DNA of 64,000 bases from the NCBI GenBank assembly GCA_028274465.1, contig CM051458.1, positions 12,043,566 to 12,107,565 of the forward strand. The letters are read 5' to 3'. This document shows positions 21,640 to 34,376 of the stretch, piece by piece (positions within the stretch are counted from its first letter, which is position 1; the number at the start of each line of letters is the position of its first letter). Position numbers and translations under genes: made by a program. The notes beneath the pieces were generated by a model. The model was given only the letters and a program-made list of their open reading frames with translations, did not search any database and had not been told where the DNA came from. The DNA comes from Plantago ovata (lineage: Eukaryota > Streptophyta > Magnoliopsida > Lamiales > Plantaginaceae).

Positions 21640-24600
21640 TGCAGTTGTTCTTGAAGAAAACTTGGTGGAAACTCCGAATCAATGATGGTTGGATACCGGT
21701 GCGACCCGGCACATATGTTCTGACAAGAGTGTCTTCTCTACCTACACCCAGTTTCGGACAAGAGACTCTACATGGGAAATCAGGCTTCATCGGAGGTGCT
21801 AGGTGTTGGAAATGTGATCCTCAAATTGACTTCGGAAAAGGAACTTGTCCTTAAGGATGTGATGCATATCCCAGACATTCGCAAGAACCTGATTTCTGGA
21901 TCTCTCTTGGTCAAGGCTGGTTTTAAACTAGCATTTGAGTCTGAAAAATTTGTAATAACCAAAAACGGTTTGTTTGTTGGAAGAGGCTACGTCGCTGACG
22001 GGCTCTTCAAGGTCAATGTAATGTCTGTAACCCACAAAGTTGGAAATGAAAAGTTCTCTTCTGCTTACTTGGTTGAATCTTCTAATTTGTGGCATAATAG
22101 ACTTGGACATGTTAACTACAAGTCACTCAAGAAACTTGTAAAGAATGATTTGTTGCCTTCTTTCGACATAGACCCACAACACAAATGTGAGGTATGTGTA
22201 GAAGCAAAATTTACAAAATTACCTTTCAAATCTATAGAAAGGAAGACATCTCCTCTAGAATTAATTCATAGTGATCTATGTGACTTAAAATTTGTACAAA
22301 CAAGAGGAGGTAAGAAATACTTTGTGACTTTCATTGATGATAGTACAAGGTATTGCTATGTTTACTTGTTACATAGCAAAGATGAAGCCTTGAATGCTTT
22401 CAAGCAATTTAAAACTGAAGTTGAGAATCAACTTGGTTTACGAATTAAAGCAATTCGTAGTGATAGAGGTGGGGAGTATGGAGCACCATTTGATGAATTT
22501 TGTTCTCAACATGGTATCATCCATCAAACTAATGCCCCATATTCTCCTCAATCAAATGGTATTGCTGAACGCAAAAACCGAACATTGAAGGAGATGATGA
22601 ATGCTATGTTAATAACTTCTGGTTTACCCCAGAACTTGTGGGGAGACGCCATTCTAACGGCGAATAAAATTCTGAATAGAATCCCTCGCAAGAATAATAA
22701 CAAGACACCATATGAGTTATGGAAAGGAAACCCTCCAACTTTTAAATACTTAAAAGTGTGGGGATGTTTAGCAAAGGTGGATGTACCTAAGCCTAAACAA
22801 GTAAAGATTGGTCCTAAAACTATTGATGGCATTTTCATAGGATATGCAAACAATAGTAATGCATATCGCTTCTTAGTTCATCGATCTGAAATAGCGATAT
22901 AAATGTGGGGACAATCATTGAATCTAGGAATGCTTATTTCTTTGAAAATATTTTTCCTAGAAAAGAAAAGAAAGACTTGAATTTTCTTAAAATTCAAGAA
23001 AGAGAACTTGGCAAAGATAAGAATTCAATGCAAGAGATAATCAAGACTCATGACATTGAAGATAAAAATTATGCGCCAAGTGAAGAGAATGGATCAAATG
23101 TGGGGACTTCTAGCACGGTACCTAGTTCAAGTCAAGAGATAACCAAGGCTCATGATCATGAATCTAGTGGTTTTCCTAACATTTCAATGCAAGAGAATAC
23201 TAAGGCTCATGACATTGAAATTAGTGGAAAGAAACGTAAGAGAAGTTCAATGCAAGAGAATAAAGAGACTCATGACATTGAACCCCGACGTACCGAACGT
23301 GCCAAGAAACCAAAGAAATTTGGTCCAGATTTTCTAACCTCTTATTTGGTAGAAAATAATGATCCAGAGACAATAAAGGAAGCGTTGTCTTCTTCGGATG
23401 CTTCTTTGTGGAAGGAAGCCATCGAAAGTGAGATAGGATCCATCCTACAAAATCACACATGGCAACTAGTTGATCTTCCTCCTGGAATAAAGCCACTAGG
23501 TTGCAAGTGGATTCTTAAGCGTAAAATGAAAGCCGATGGAACTATTGACAAGTATAAGGCTAGGTTGGTAGTAAAAGGATACCGACAAAAGGAAGACTTA
23601 GACTACTTTGACACATATGCTCCCGTGTCTCGAATAACATCCATAAGAGTATTCATTGCCATAGCCGTTTTACATGACTTTGAAATACATCAAATGGATG
23701 TTAAGACAGCCTTCTTAAATGGTGATTTATAAGAAGAAATTTATATGGAACAACCCGAGGGGTATCTAGTTCCTGGACAAGAAAGCAAAGTGTGTCGTCT
23801 TAAAAAATCATTGTATGGATTGAAACAAGCTCCTAAACAATGGCATGAGAAGTTTGATCATGCTTTATTATCTCAAGGTTTCTCCATAAATGAGTGTGAC
23901 AAATGCTTATACATGAAAGGGGATTCTGAATCATTCGTAATGATTTGTCTGTATGTTGATGATATGCTCATAACTGGGAGCAATCCAAAACTGATTTTGG
24001 AAACCAAGAATATGTTAAAGAAATTATTTGACATGAAGGACATGGGCATAGCTGATGTAATCTTAGAAATTAAGATTACTAAGACTTCTGATGGGTTAGC
24101 TCTTTCACAATCTCATTACATCAAGGATGTATTAAAGAGATTTGACGCTTTAGATTTATCACCATCGAGAGCGCCAATGGATGTGAACAAAAGCATTGAG
24201 AAGAATTATGGAAAACCCATAGATCAAAGTCGGTATGCACAAATCATAGGTTGTCTTATGTACATAACTAATTGTACAAGACCAGATTTAGCATACCCAG
24301 TCAACAAGTTAGCAAGATTTACACAAAATCCAGGCGAAGACCATTAGATTGCGTTGGATAGAATATTGAGATACTTGAAACATACACTCAACTATGGTCT
24401 ACATTACTCGAGATATCCAGCTGTCCTGGAAGGATACAGCGATGCTAACTGGATATCCGATAGCACAAACTCCAAAGCCACTAGTGGGTATGTATTTACC
24501 ATAGGCGGAGGAGCGGTGTCCTAGAAATCATCCAAACAAACTCTCATTTCAAGGTCGACTATGGAATCAGAGTTTATTGCTTTGGATAAAACAGGAGAAG

Positions 24601-24713
24601 AAGTTGAATGGCTTCATGACCTGTTAGAAGGTATCCCTTGCTGGGATAAACATGTGCCTACAATAACGATTAACTGTGATAGTCAATCGGCAATAGGTAG
24701 AGCACGAAGTACA

Positions 24714-24754
<41 letters not shown>

Positions 24755-24902
24755 GTCCATTAGGCAGTTTCTCTCCATGGGAGTTATCTCTTTGGATTAT
24801 GTGAAATCAAAAGATAACATCGTGGATCCACTAACAAAAGGCCTACCTGGAGATCGAACAAACTGCTTGTCTAGGGGAATGGGGTTAAAACCCATAATAT
24901 AA
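21640..24902 (+). pseudogene. pol: Copia element 1 Pol (PR-IN-RT-RNase H), broken
   Basis: Protease: WLDTGATRHIC near 21685 (active-site DTGA kept). Integrase in 21772-22902: zinc site WHNRLGH with CEVC, then HSDLC, FIDD, and the [13 protein letters not shown] region around the catalytic Glu. A shift follows at about 22900. The linker at 23020-23290 has four copies of a 12-residue motif (MQENTKAHDIE-like). [34 protein letters not shown] and YVDD at 23952-23963. RNase H: 24430-24760. Premature stops lie at 23730 (TAA after NGDL), 24345 (TAG) and about 24522 (TAG), each replacing a residue normally Glu or Trp. The frame ends at 24902. Confidence 0.88.
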
Positions 24903-25506
24903 AGAATTTGTACGGTCGATACCCAACCATACTGACTGGAGATCCCAAGAATTTGGTTCAATGTGGAAAACTAAGCGGTACGAATTCAGTTTAGCGCTTC
25001 GAGAGTGTGTTAAAATACACTAAGAAGTAAGAGCACTCCGGATAAAAATCACTTGTGATTTTTACTCCAAAAATCCATTCCCGTGTAAGACATTTAGTGC
25101 TATCCTGCAAGGGGTAAATGATGAGTTTACACTCTTAATGAATCCCAAACTTGAGTTCATCCTTGAATCAAGTGGAACATTGGCAGGATGTTCTTTTTGG
25201 GAGTTCACCTATCTAAGTGCGAAGACAGGCCGCTTCAAATGAAAGCACTTATGAAACCAGGAGTTGTCCACGGCCAAAACGGACATACCGTAAGAACCTG
25301 AAACGAGTACCAAGTTGTGATAGTGTGAGTATCTTTGTCTTGGTATACATAAAACGTCGACCGGTTCAAGGCATCACGTCCACCGCGTTGCAAGTATATC
25401 CGAAGGTATTTCACTACGGAAGATTCAAAGCGGAAGCTATCTATCCCGATGCTATCATTCCTCACTGAATGAATGCAAGTGCATCAATTCCCTTTCATGT
25501 GGGGAT
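24903..25506 (+). other. Copia element 1, 3' untranslated region and PPT
   Basis: Non-coding segment between pol and the 3' LTR. It includes a small hairpin (AAAAATCAC/GTGATTTTT, 25044-25063) and ends with the purine-rich ATGTGGGGAT at about 25497-25506. That sits next to the LTR start and should act as the polypurine tract for plus-strand DNA synthesis. Confidence 0.7.
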
Positions 25507-26391
25507 TGTTGGGAATTTTAGTTAAAACGAATGCGCTTTCAATTCGTTCGTTGTATTGGTCTAAGGGCGCCCAACACGGTTTCGTAATCGTGTGTGTCAC
25601 TAGAACGTGTTAAATCACTAAAATCCCCTTGAGGTGAAAGGGTGATTAATGCAATAAGTGGATAGATCAATACTTGAATTAATTAAGACATTTATACACA
25701 CATGGATGAAAGTTCCATTGTGTTAAAATTCATGAGAAAATTAAAGAGGTATGTAATATGCAACCAAAATTGTATATAGCATAGTTGGAGATGAAAATAA
25801 GGCCAAAAAAGCCCAAATATAAAGTTTGGGGAATGCTGGGGTTCGAACACAGAAACTCCTGGACAGCTAGCTTGAACTCACGCCATTTGAACCAACATGT
25901 CTGTTGGTGAAAAGTTGTATGCAACTAAAACCTATTCAGATTCAAAGCTGGCGAAAAGTTGTGCCTTTTGGTGATTGGTTGTGTTTTCAAAGTATATGAC
26001 TTTTAATGAATAGTTGTGTAACTATTAATTAAAACCTTTCTGAAGGGTCTTTAACACTTTCAATGATGCCTCTTGAGAAGTATAAATAGAGAAGGAGATT
26101 CATTTCTCCAACACACTTGAAAACTCCATCTCCTTCTCTCTTCTTCTCTTCTTTCTCTCTTGCATTCTCCATACTCAAAGTAAGTTCGATAGATTCGGCT
26201 ATTGGAGTGCTCCTTAGCCGTCTTAAGAGTAGTTTTATCCTGGGAGACTATTGCCATAATTCCGTAAGCACCACGAGCGGGGCAATCTTGTCTTAAGGAG
26301 AGATAGTCAAACTATCGACTCTACTCGCCTTGTTTCACTCTATATTGTTCAAACACTTTGCTCCAGAAAATAAAGCCTCACGCTTACAACA
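25507..26391 (+). repeat. Copia element 1, 3' LTR
   Basis: Begins TGTTGGGAATTTTAG, ends CTTACAACA, exactly the length of the 5' LTR. Confidence 0.92.
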
Positions 26392-26501
26392 CATACATGG
26401 CTCTCCAACTATGTATATTGGTTTAAGGCCATACGCGTTTGCTCCTAGCAAATGCGCGCGTAAGTTGCCTTTATTTATTATTCTTTTTCTTTTTATGTTT
26501 G

Positions 26502-27208
26502 TTAGACCATCTCCATCCGTTCAGACTCTTCAGACTCATCAGACCCTTCCACATCAACATTTCAGATTATTTTATTAGCCACCATACTCTAACATACCCT
26601 CCACTCCATCCGTTCAGACCCATCAGACTCACATTTTCATTTGGTTTCTCATTTTCTTTTAAATTAGATTTGTATTTTATCATTTATTTTTAAACTACAC
26701 TATTTTTTTATACTTCACATTATTATAAATGTTGTTAATTAATTAAATAAATATGAAATATAAATGTAAAACTTTCAATTATTTGATGGAGCATACGTGG
26801 CACGTGTGAATCGAAGGTTGAAGTTTCAATTTACTTTAAGTGCAAGTGGGTTTTTATTTTTTTATTATTTTTTTTATGTAAGTGTATTTTATGTTTAAAA
26901 AAATGTAAGTGTATTTTTTTAAAGGAAAGAAGAAACAGAAAAGGAATAAAATTAAATAGAAAGAAATAGAAACATAATACACAAAAGAGAAACTAATGGC
27001 ATCCATAAAAAAGAAAAAATAAAAAAAGAAAAAAAGAAAGATAAAAGGGCACAATTTTTCATCCAGACTCGTCATAAACTATATGACGAGTCTGGATGAA
27101 AATGTCCAGACGCAAGCTTCAGACGGCCAATGGACCATCTCCAGACGTCTGGACAAAGTCTGGAAAACATCTAGACCCATCTTCAGACGACCGATGGAGA
27201 TGGTCTTA
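26502..27208. mobile_element. PIF/Harbinger-like MITE, 701 bp
   Basis: The body 26505-27205 starts GACCATCTCCATC and ends with its inverse. The target duplication is TTA at 26502-26504 and 27206-27208, the signature of PIF/Harbinger elements. The interior is A/T-rich and non-coding, with subterminal CAGAC/GTCTG motifs and a perfect hairpin at 27056-27102. Confidence 0.8.
27056..27102. repeat. Perfect 21-bp hairpin in the Harbinger-like MITE
   Basis: Arms at 27056-27076 and 27082-27102 (core CATCCAGACTCGTCATA) are exact inverse complements with a 5-nt loop. The arms match the CAGAC subterminal motifs, so the hairpin may come from an internal terminus. Confidence 0.8.
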
Positions 27209-28813
27209 GTTATTTTGTACTTTTTACTTCTTTTATTAATTGCCTTATATTTTCTTATCTTTTAATTTCTTTTATTTTTTATTATTATCTTCTTATATAT
27301 TTCACTATTAATAAATTGTATTGAAATACTAATTATAAAATTATATTTCATAACGCATAAGTTATATGTTATTTTAGTTAATTAACGACATTTAAATAAT
27401 TTGAAGTATGAAGTTTTAAAAGAAATGAAAAAACATAAAGTATTTTAAAAAGAAATGATAAAAGAAATTTTTTTTGGGTAAGATAGAGTATGAGGACCGG
27501 AAATAAAAATATAATAGAGTTTGATGTGAGTGAATGGTGATGTAAGGGTTTGGTTGGTTTTATCATCATAAACTTCTTTTTTGCCTTCAACAAATCACTA
27601 GGCACATCATTTATGGAATATATATGTATATATAAGGCTTATCTCACACATTGCACAATGAGAATGGAAAACTCATCTTCTCCATCATAATCTCTTCAAG
27701 AGCTTCCCAATATACCGTGTCATGTTTCTTTTGCAAATCCATTAAATCATATATAACGTGGTACGTGGAGAGCTTCCCATCTATTATATCCTCTCACCAA
27801 TTCATAAGCAATAAGCAATGAGTATATTGTCATGAATCACTTTCCCGGGTAAGAAAATATATTTACTATCATATACTACTTCATATATATTGGTAATTTC
27901 GTTAAATAATTTATCATTAAAGTTTAAGAGTAATTGAAAGTCAAAATTGACAACTGTTGACTAAAAGAAGTCAAACTAGGACAATTCTGGACTTCTGGTG
28001 GAATGGAGGTAGTATCAGTATCACTTAAAATCTTACGTTCTTACTGGAAACACAAACTCATAGGAATACGTGCGTAAACAAACATAAACAAATGCTAAAC
28101 AAAGTCATATTTAAATTTCATTTATAACTTTTCGATCATTAATCAATCAACACCAGTCTTTTAAATCGGTATGGTTACTCTTGTGCACTGATCTCCTCGT
28201 AGTATATATGTTCATCCCGCAGACAAACATATATCCTATCCAACATGCTTTATTTTCAAGAAACATATGTGTACACCCTTTAAGTTTATTACATTAATCT
28301 CTAAGGTTTGTCATCATTAGAATATGACGACATATATTAGCGCCCGTTGCTGTTAAGTGAAATTAACAACCAATGAAAGATATTGATCTGGCGATAATAA
28401 AACAGAAGAAAAAGAAGATGGAATGAATTAAAAAAGTTTTTACGTAAGAAAAGAGAAAAAATAAAAAAGGGGTAAGCTAGAGATCCGCCGATAGAGGCAT
28501 CTGGAACAAACTGGTCCAAGTTGGAGCAGCCTGCTCTAGCGCCATTAGTGGAGACTGGGATCTCAGAAGTTAATGAAATAAAGTGAGGGGTGTTTCCCTT
28601 AATTTTCACTAGTTTTTTTTTCTTTCAAACAACAACTGTAAAAAAATTGTATTCTAATGTATTTATTTGGGAGACTTTCATTGTTTTGAACCAAGTTTCA
28701 AATGAGTTCAACAGCAGTATCATCAAACAATAAATGGGAGTATTCATTTTTTTCAAACAACAAATAATATCATCAAATATGGAAGAACAACTATCAAAAA
28801 CCTGTTCATACCG
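27209..28813. other. Intergenic with half a MITE
   Basis: 27890-28016 resembles one half of the MITE family seen at 43702-43950 ('aaataatttatcattaaagtttaagagtaat', then a 'ggaggtagta' end). No gene is supported. A minus-strand frame at 28337-28609 has no recognisable domain. Confidence 0.4.
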
Positions 28814-29036
28814 TTAGCATTCTGGAAAATATCTCAGGGTTATTGGCTCGATAATATTTGTTCAGCAATTCATTCTCAATTGAGGTAGGTGATTTCCATG
28901 ACATCAGCGGTATACTCATGATATTCAACCTAGTAAAAAAGCCCTCTGCTTTAGTTACGTTTCTGAATTTTGGGTGAGTCCGGAGAACTGACCGACAATC
29001 ACTTTTGTTCTTTATAGCCACAAAGAAATCCGGCAC
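28814..29036 (-). pseudogene. Isolated exon-like fragment, possibly F-box related
   Basis: On the minus strand the acceptor AACTTCAG| (about 29041) and the donor ACG|GTATGA (about 28813) bound about 75 open codons containing GFFTRLNIMSIPLMSW and LLNKYYRANNPEIFSRM. The N-P-E-x-x-x-R pattern recalls the C-terminal part of At2g35280-type F-box proteins, but I am not certain. No partner exons are seen nearby, so it is listed as a fragment. Confidence 0.3.
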
Positions 29037-29083
29037 TGAAGTTTGCAGCCAAGGTTATTCCACGTCGTTGTGGATTTTTCAAA

Positions 29084-29245
29084 ATGAGGCACTGCAATAT
29101 GGAGGAAGAGATATGGTGGAGGTATGGTGATGCATCAGGTATGTGTGATCGACTGAACAAAATGTGGCACTGCAATATGGAGGAAGAGATATGGTGATGA
29201 ATGTGTTTTGTGTGAGCGGCTGAAGAATGAGGCAATACAATATGG
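29084..29245 (+). repeat. Imperfect direct repeats
   Basis: Three copies of a phrase like GAGGCACTGCAATATGGAGG occur at about 29085, 29160 and 29228, spaced roughly 70-75 bp and decreasing in identity. Confidence 0.65.
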
Positions 29246-29529
29246 AAGGAAAATTAGGGCATTTGATTAATTTTCACTAGTCAGTTCATCGACAAATTCT
29301 CTAGTACTGAAAGTTGGTTAATTAGATCCCCTAAGTGTTGATCCTCTACGGTTAGTTATAACAATTATACGGAGAATTATACCAATTCTGGGACTGAAAG
29401 TGCAAACTTTACTTTTCAGAGGACTAAAACTGTGAGGACCTGCCCTTAAGAGACCAAACGTGCAATTGACCCTACCAAAAGTGATTACCTTGAGCATGTG
29501 TGACACTCAACTTCAACTAAACTCGAGAG

Positions 29530-29536
29530 TATAAAA
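29530..29536 (+). promoter_or_regulatory. TATA box of the CYP98A-like gene
   Basis: TATAAAA lies 39 bp upstream of the start codon. Spacing fits a short leader typical of plant P450 genes. Confidence 0.65.
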
Positions 29537-30013
29537 CCAACCCCACCAGGCTCATCATATCAAAGCACACTACAATGGCACCCCTCTCAATCCTCCTCTT
29601 CCTTCCATTCTCCTTCATTCTCCTTCTACTATGCCACCACTTTTACTACCGCCTGCGCTTCCGTCTTCCCCCAGGCCCCCGTCCCTGGCCCATAGTTGGC
29701 AACCTCTATGACATCAAACCAGTCCGCTTCCGCTGCTACGCGGAGTGGTCCCAGTCATACGGCCCAATCATATCAGTTTGGTTCGGGTCTACCCTCAACG
29801 TTGTCGTTTCGGATACCGAACTCCCTAAACAAGTATTGAAAGACAAGGACCAACAACTTGCTAACCGCCAGAGAAACAGAATGACTAACAAGTTCAGCAA
29901 AGATGGAAAGGATTTCATATGGGCTGATTACGGGCCGCATTATGTGAAGGTCAGGAAAGTATGCACTATGGCGCTGTTCGCGTCCAAGAGGCTGGAAGCA
30001 TTGAGGTCGATCA

Positions 30014-30178
30014 TGATAGATTATATATATAATTAGTTTGTATATAATTAGATTATATTAGAATAAAAGTTAGTTTATAGTTAGGACAGTAAGATAATGA
30101 TTAGGACTCTTTGGATTGTATTGCCTATATTATTATTACATAATGGAATGGAATCATTCACGGGAAATATTTCTTACA
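30014..30178 (+). repeat. Copia element 2, 5' LTR
   Basis: 165 bp. Pairs with 34374-34543 with small indels. Confidence 0.88.
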
Positions 30179-30801
30179 TGGTATCACGTTAGGTTTCTGA
30201 TCTCCGCTGCAAACCTCCTCTAGATTTCGTTCCTCTGTCCTCACGACATCAACAAACACCTGCCGTATCTTTGTGTTTGCCACAATCTTTGCCGCATCAC
30301 GACCCTCTCTCTTTGCCGCATGTTGTTCATCTTGCCGCATACCGATCATCAATCAATTCATTCATTACTTATCCATCCATCAAACAATCAATTAATTAAT
30401 TACTTGATCAATCAATCAATTAATTACATCAATTAATTAATTACTTGATTGCCGCATCTCTCCCTTGTCCCAGAAATATTACTTTCTTCCTATCAACCTC
30501 TTGTCCACCTATATATATACCTTGATATATATCAACTCCAATAGCCTTTGCCGACCAATTGATATATATTGACGCATACCAATTGATATATATCCCTCCT
30601 ATCAACTCCAATTGATATCTATAATATACTTTTGTTGCATATCAATTGTGCATCGACCCCTACCACATAATCGTTCTTTGCCGCATCATATCTCATCTCT
30701 TTCCTCTCTGTTGTTGCCGCATATATATACTAGCTTCCTCTCCCGTCCTATATATATACTAGCCGCATATTCCTCTATATATCCCCCCTCTTGTTTTCAC
30801 C
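30179..30801 (+). other. Copia element 2 leader with TTGCCGCAT repeats
   Basis: After the primer site, AT-rich low-complexity DNA (AATTAATTA runs) is interspersed with the phrase TTGCCGCAT or one-base variants at about 30287, 30313, 30332, 30448, 30572, 30677, 30713 and 30761. The N-terminal gag coding expected here is absent. Confidence 0.6.
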
Positions 30802-33800
30802 ATGACCAGCTCCTTTGCTCATGTTGGGAATAACCGCCAGCGTACTCCTCGCACTATTCCTCCCCCGGCTCCCATACCGGCCAGCCCACAGCATCAGCAC
30901 GGGCATTGGCAATGGGTACCTCAATCCACTGCCCCTCCTCCCGCTCCACCGTGCCCGTTTCCCATTACTGCCTGGACCCGACCGCAACAGCCGGTCCCGA
31001 ATCCGAACGTCGGTATCTTGGGCCCTGCTCCTGGCCAACGAGCATATGCGACTTATGTTGGGACTGCAGAGTCTGCTGTCCCGATTGATATTAATGCGGC
31101 TATGCACACGCTCGCATTACATCCACCAGACCCATCTTGGTACATGGACACCGACGCAACCTCTCACATGACTTCCACCACTGGTACTCTCTCGTCTTAT
31201 TTTAATTTGAGCAATTCTAATTCAAATATTATTGTGGGTAATGGTCAGTCAATTCCGATTCGTGGTTATGGCATACTAGTATCTCTCCCCCACACCCTCC
31301 GTTATCTCAAGAAAACGTCTTGCATGCTCCCAACCTTATCAAAAACCTGATTTATGTCCGTCAATTTACTACCGATAATTTTGTGTCTTTTGTTTTTTAT
31401 CCTTATGGATTTTCTGTTCTGGATTTTCAAACGTGGGTGCCTATCATGCGATGCAATAGTCATGGGACTCTATATCCTTTGACATCCCTCACCTCGTCAA
31501 CATCCAGTCCATCCACCTTTGCTGCAATTTCTTCCGACCTCTGGCATGCACGTTTGAGTCAACCGAGAATTTCAATTTTAGAAAATCTTCACTTAGCTAG
31601 TAATATTACGTGTACTAAGCCTTTACTTTCTAGCTCTTGTCGTTCTTGTATTCTTGGCAAACATGTGAAATTGCCGTTTTCTTCTTCTTTGACTACTACT
31701 TTGTCGCCTTTTGATATTTTACATAGTGATTTATGGACATCTCCAGTTTTAAGTACTTCTGGTCATCGGTATTATGTGCTTTTTCTGGATGATTATTCTA
31801 ATTTTGTATGGACCTTCCCTATATCACACAAGTCTGATGTCTATGATAAATTTGTACTTCTCAAGAATCATATCTCTACCCAATTTGAACGTAGTATAAA
31901 GAATATTCAATGTGATAATGGGGGGAGTATGATAATGGTCGTTTTCGTACTTTTTGTGCATCCAATGGAATAGGTTTTCGCTTTTCTTGCCCTCACACCT
32001 CTTCTCAAAATGGCAAAGTTGAACGTAAAATCCGATCCATCAATAATGCCATGCGCACCTTATTGACTCATGTGTCCTTACCTCCATCATTTTAGCATCA
32101 TGCCCTCCAAATGGCCACCTATCTCATTAATATTTTGCCTAGTAAAATATTAAATCATGCCTCTCCAGTTCAACTCCTTTATCATCGTATGCCATCATAC
32201 TCTCATCTCCGTGTGTTTGGTTGTCTTTGCTATCCTCTTATACCAAACACTACTATTCATAAATTGCAAGCACATTCTATGCCGTGTGTATTTTTAGGTT
32301 ATCCTCCAGATCACCGTGGCTATAAGTGTTATGATTTATCATCTCGCAAAGTGATTATATCTCGTCACGTTCAGTTTGATGAGACTCAATTTTTTTTTTC
32401 TTCTCTTCCTTCACCATCAAATAGTTCGTATGATTTTTTAGATCATTACCCCACTCCTTGGCTGCAAAATTTGTTGCATGCCCCACGCGCAACACTTGAT
32501 CCGTTGTCACCGGCCCAACCTAGTTCCCCAGCCTCTCCAGCCCACTTGGCTACCTCTCCTCTGGGCTCACCAGCACCTCCGGCCCAATCCAGTACCACCA
32601 CATCTCCAGCACAGTCCGACTCTTCTTTGGACTCGGCTGGCAGCCCTATTTCGTCCACTTCACAGCGTCCAAGTGTTGATCCTATTCCCATACATCCAGA
32701 CATTCGGCCTTCTCCACCTCCCCGCGCCCTTCCAAATCCAAGTAAGATGGTCACGCGTAGTCAACGTGGTTATTTTGCTCCCAAATTTTTTTTTGGATTT
32801 GCATACTACGGTATCAAAATCGCCACTTCCTCGTAAACCTCTAGATGCCCTTAATGACCCGAATTGGAAAATGGCTATGCAAGATGATTTTGATGCTCTT
32901 ATTAATAATAAGACGTGGGATTTGGTGCCCCGTCCTCCTAATGTTAATGTTATTCGTTCTATGTGGATTTTTTCTCATAAAGAACGTTCTGATGGTACTT
33001 TTGAGCGGCATAAGGCTCGTCTTGTAGGTGATGGAAAGACTCAACAGGTTGGCATCGATTGTGGTGAGACTTTTAGTTCTGTGGTTAAACCTGCTACGAT
33101 TCGTACAGTTCTCAGTCTTTCTCTTTCGAAGGGTTGGCAACTTCGTTAGTTGGACGTTAAGAATGCTTTCTTGCATGGAGAGTTTAATGAGACGGTTTAT
33201 ATGCATCAACCTATGGGTTTTCGTGACCCTGCTCATCCGGATCATGTGTGTCTTCTTCGCAAATCTCTGTATGGCTTGAAACAGGCGCCCAGGGCATGGT
33301 ATAAGTGTTTTGTTGATTTCTTGCTTTCTCTGGGTTTTACTAATAGTAAATCTGACACTTCCTTGTTCATATTCCGGAATGGCTCTCAGATGGCATACAT
33401 TCTTCTCTATGTTGATGATATGATTCTGACTGCTTCTTCTGATTCTCTCCGGTGCTCTATTATGAATCATCTTGCTTCTGAATTTGCCATGAAGGATTTG
33501 GGTCCCTTGCATTATTTTCTTGGTGTGGTTGTGACTCGTCATCGGGATGGACTTTTTCTCTCTCAACGCAAGTATGCAGGTGAAAATTATTGAGCAGGCT
33601 GGCATGTCCTCTTGTAACCCGGCCAGAACACCTGTCAACACACAACCGAAGCTCAGTGGCTCGTCCGGCACCCCATATGCCGACCCCACACAGTACCGTA
33701 GTCTTGTAGGTGCCTTGCAATATCTCACCTTTACTCGTCCAGATATTTCTTATGTTGTTCAACAGATTTGTCTGCATATGCATGATCCTAAGGTTGAACA

Positions 33801-34376
33801 TATGAATGCCCTCAAACGCATTCTTCGATATCTTCAGGGTACGCTTGAGTATGGCCTTCATCTATATCCTTCTTCCTCTTCTATGCTTGTTTCATACACT
33901 GATGCTGATTGGGTGGGTTGTCCTGATACACGTCGATCGATGTCCGGTTACTGTGTTTTTCTTGGGGCTAATCTACTCTCCTGGTCAGCCAAATGACAGC
34001 CTACCATCTCTCGCTCCGGTGCGGAAGCTGAATATCGTGGTGTCGCTAATGTTGTTTCCGAGTCATGTTGGCTTTTCGCAACTTACTGTTGGAGCTTCAT
34101 TGTCCGATTTCCAAAGCTACACTCGTCTATTCTGACATTGTGAGTGCCATCTACTAGTCTGGCAATCCGGTGCAACACCAACGCACCAAGCATATTGAGA
34201 TAGATATTCATTTTGTTCGTGAACAAGTTGCCCGTGGGCAAGTTCGTGTGCTACATGTGTCTTCTCGCTATCAGATAGCGGATATCTTCACCAAAGGACT
34301 ACCGCAAGTGCTCTTTGATGATTTTCGTACCAGTCTCAATGTGTGTCAACCCCCCGTTTCGACTGCGGGGGTGTGA
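30802..34376 (+). pseudogene. Copia element 2 gag-pol, degenerate
   Basis: Starts with a Pro-rich remnant (30802-31350) that leads to a protease site WYMDTDATSHMT. The catalytic DTG is DTD, an inactivating change. Integrase pieces follow: zinc part CRSCILGKHVKLPF, HSDLW, CDNGG with a shift at about 31930, SQNGKVERK and HLRVFGCLCYPL. RT covers 32850-33593 with [23 protein letters not shown] and YVDD at 33408-33419; a TAG lies just before MDVK. A shift separates it from 33547-33996 (ALQYLTFTRPDISYVV, RNase H start TDADWVG). The end at 34170-34376 has KHIEIDIHFVRE and DIFTKGLP. At least five breaks make it dead. Confidence 0.85.

Larger units (their letters stand above)
19769..26391 (+). mobile_element. 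Ty1/copia retrotransposon, element 1 (6.6 kb)
   Basis: Two 885-bp LTRs (19769-20653 and 25507-26391) bound a gag-pol region in copia order: gag, protease, integrase, RT, RNase H. I counted about 20 differences between the LTRs by eye (roughly 2%), so insertion is fairly recent. The polyprotein is broken by a shift in the gag zinc knuckle, a shift after integrase and at least three premature stops, so this copy is not autonomous. No tRNA-type primer site follows the 5' LTR. No matching 5-bp target duplication is visible, and the 5' LTR begins CA where the 3' LTR begins TG. Confidence 0.92.

Noticed and set aside
21224-21790. 188-codon minus-strand open frame
   Set aside because: Antisense to gag/protease of copia element 1.
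32446-33861. Long minus-strand open frames over copia element 2
   Set aside because: They are antisense shadows of RT and linker coding; the plus strand has all family motifs.
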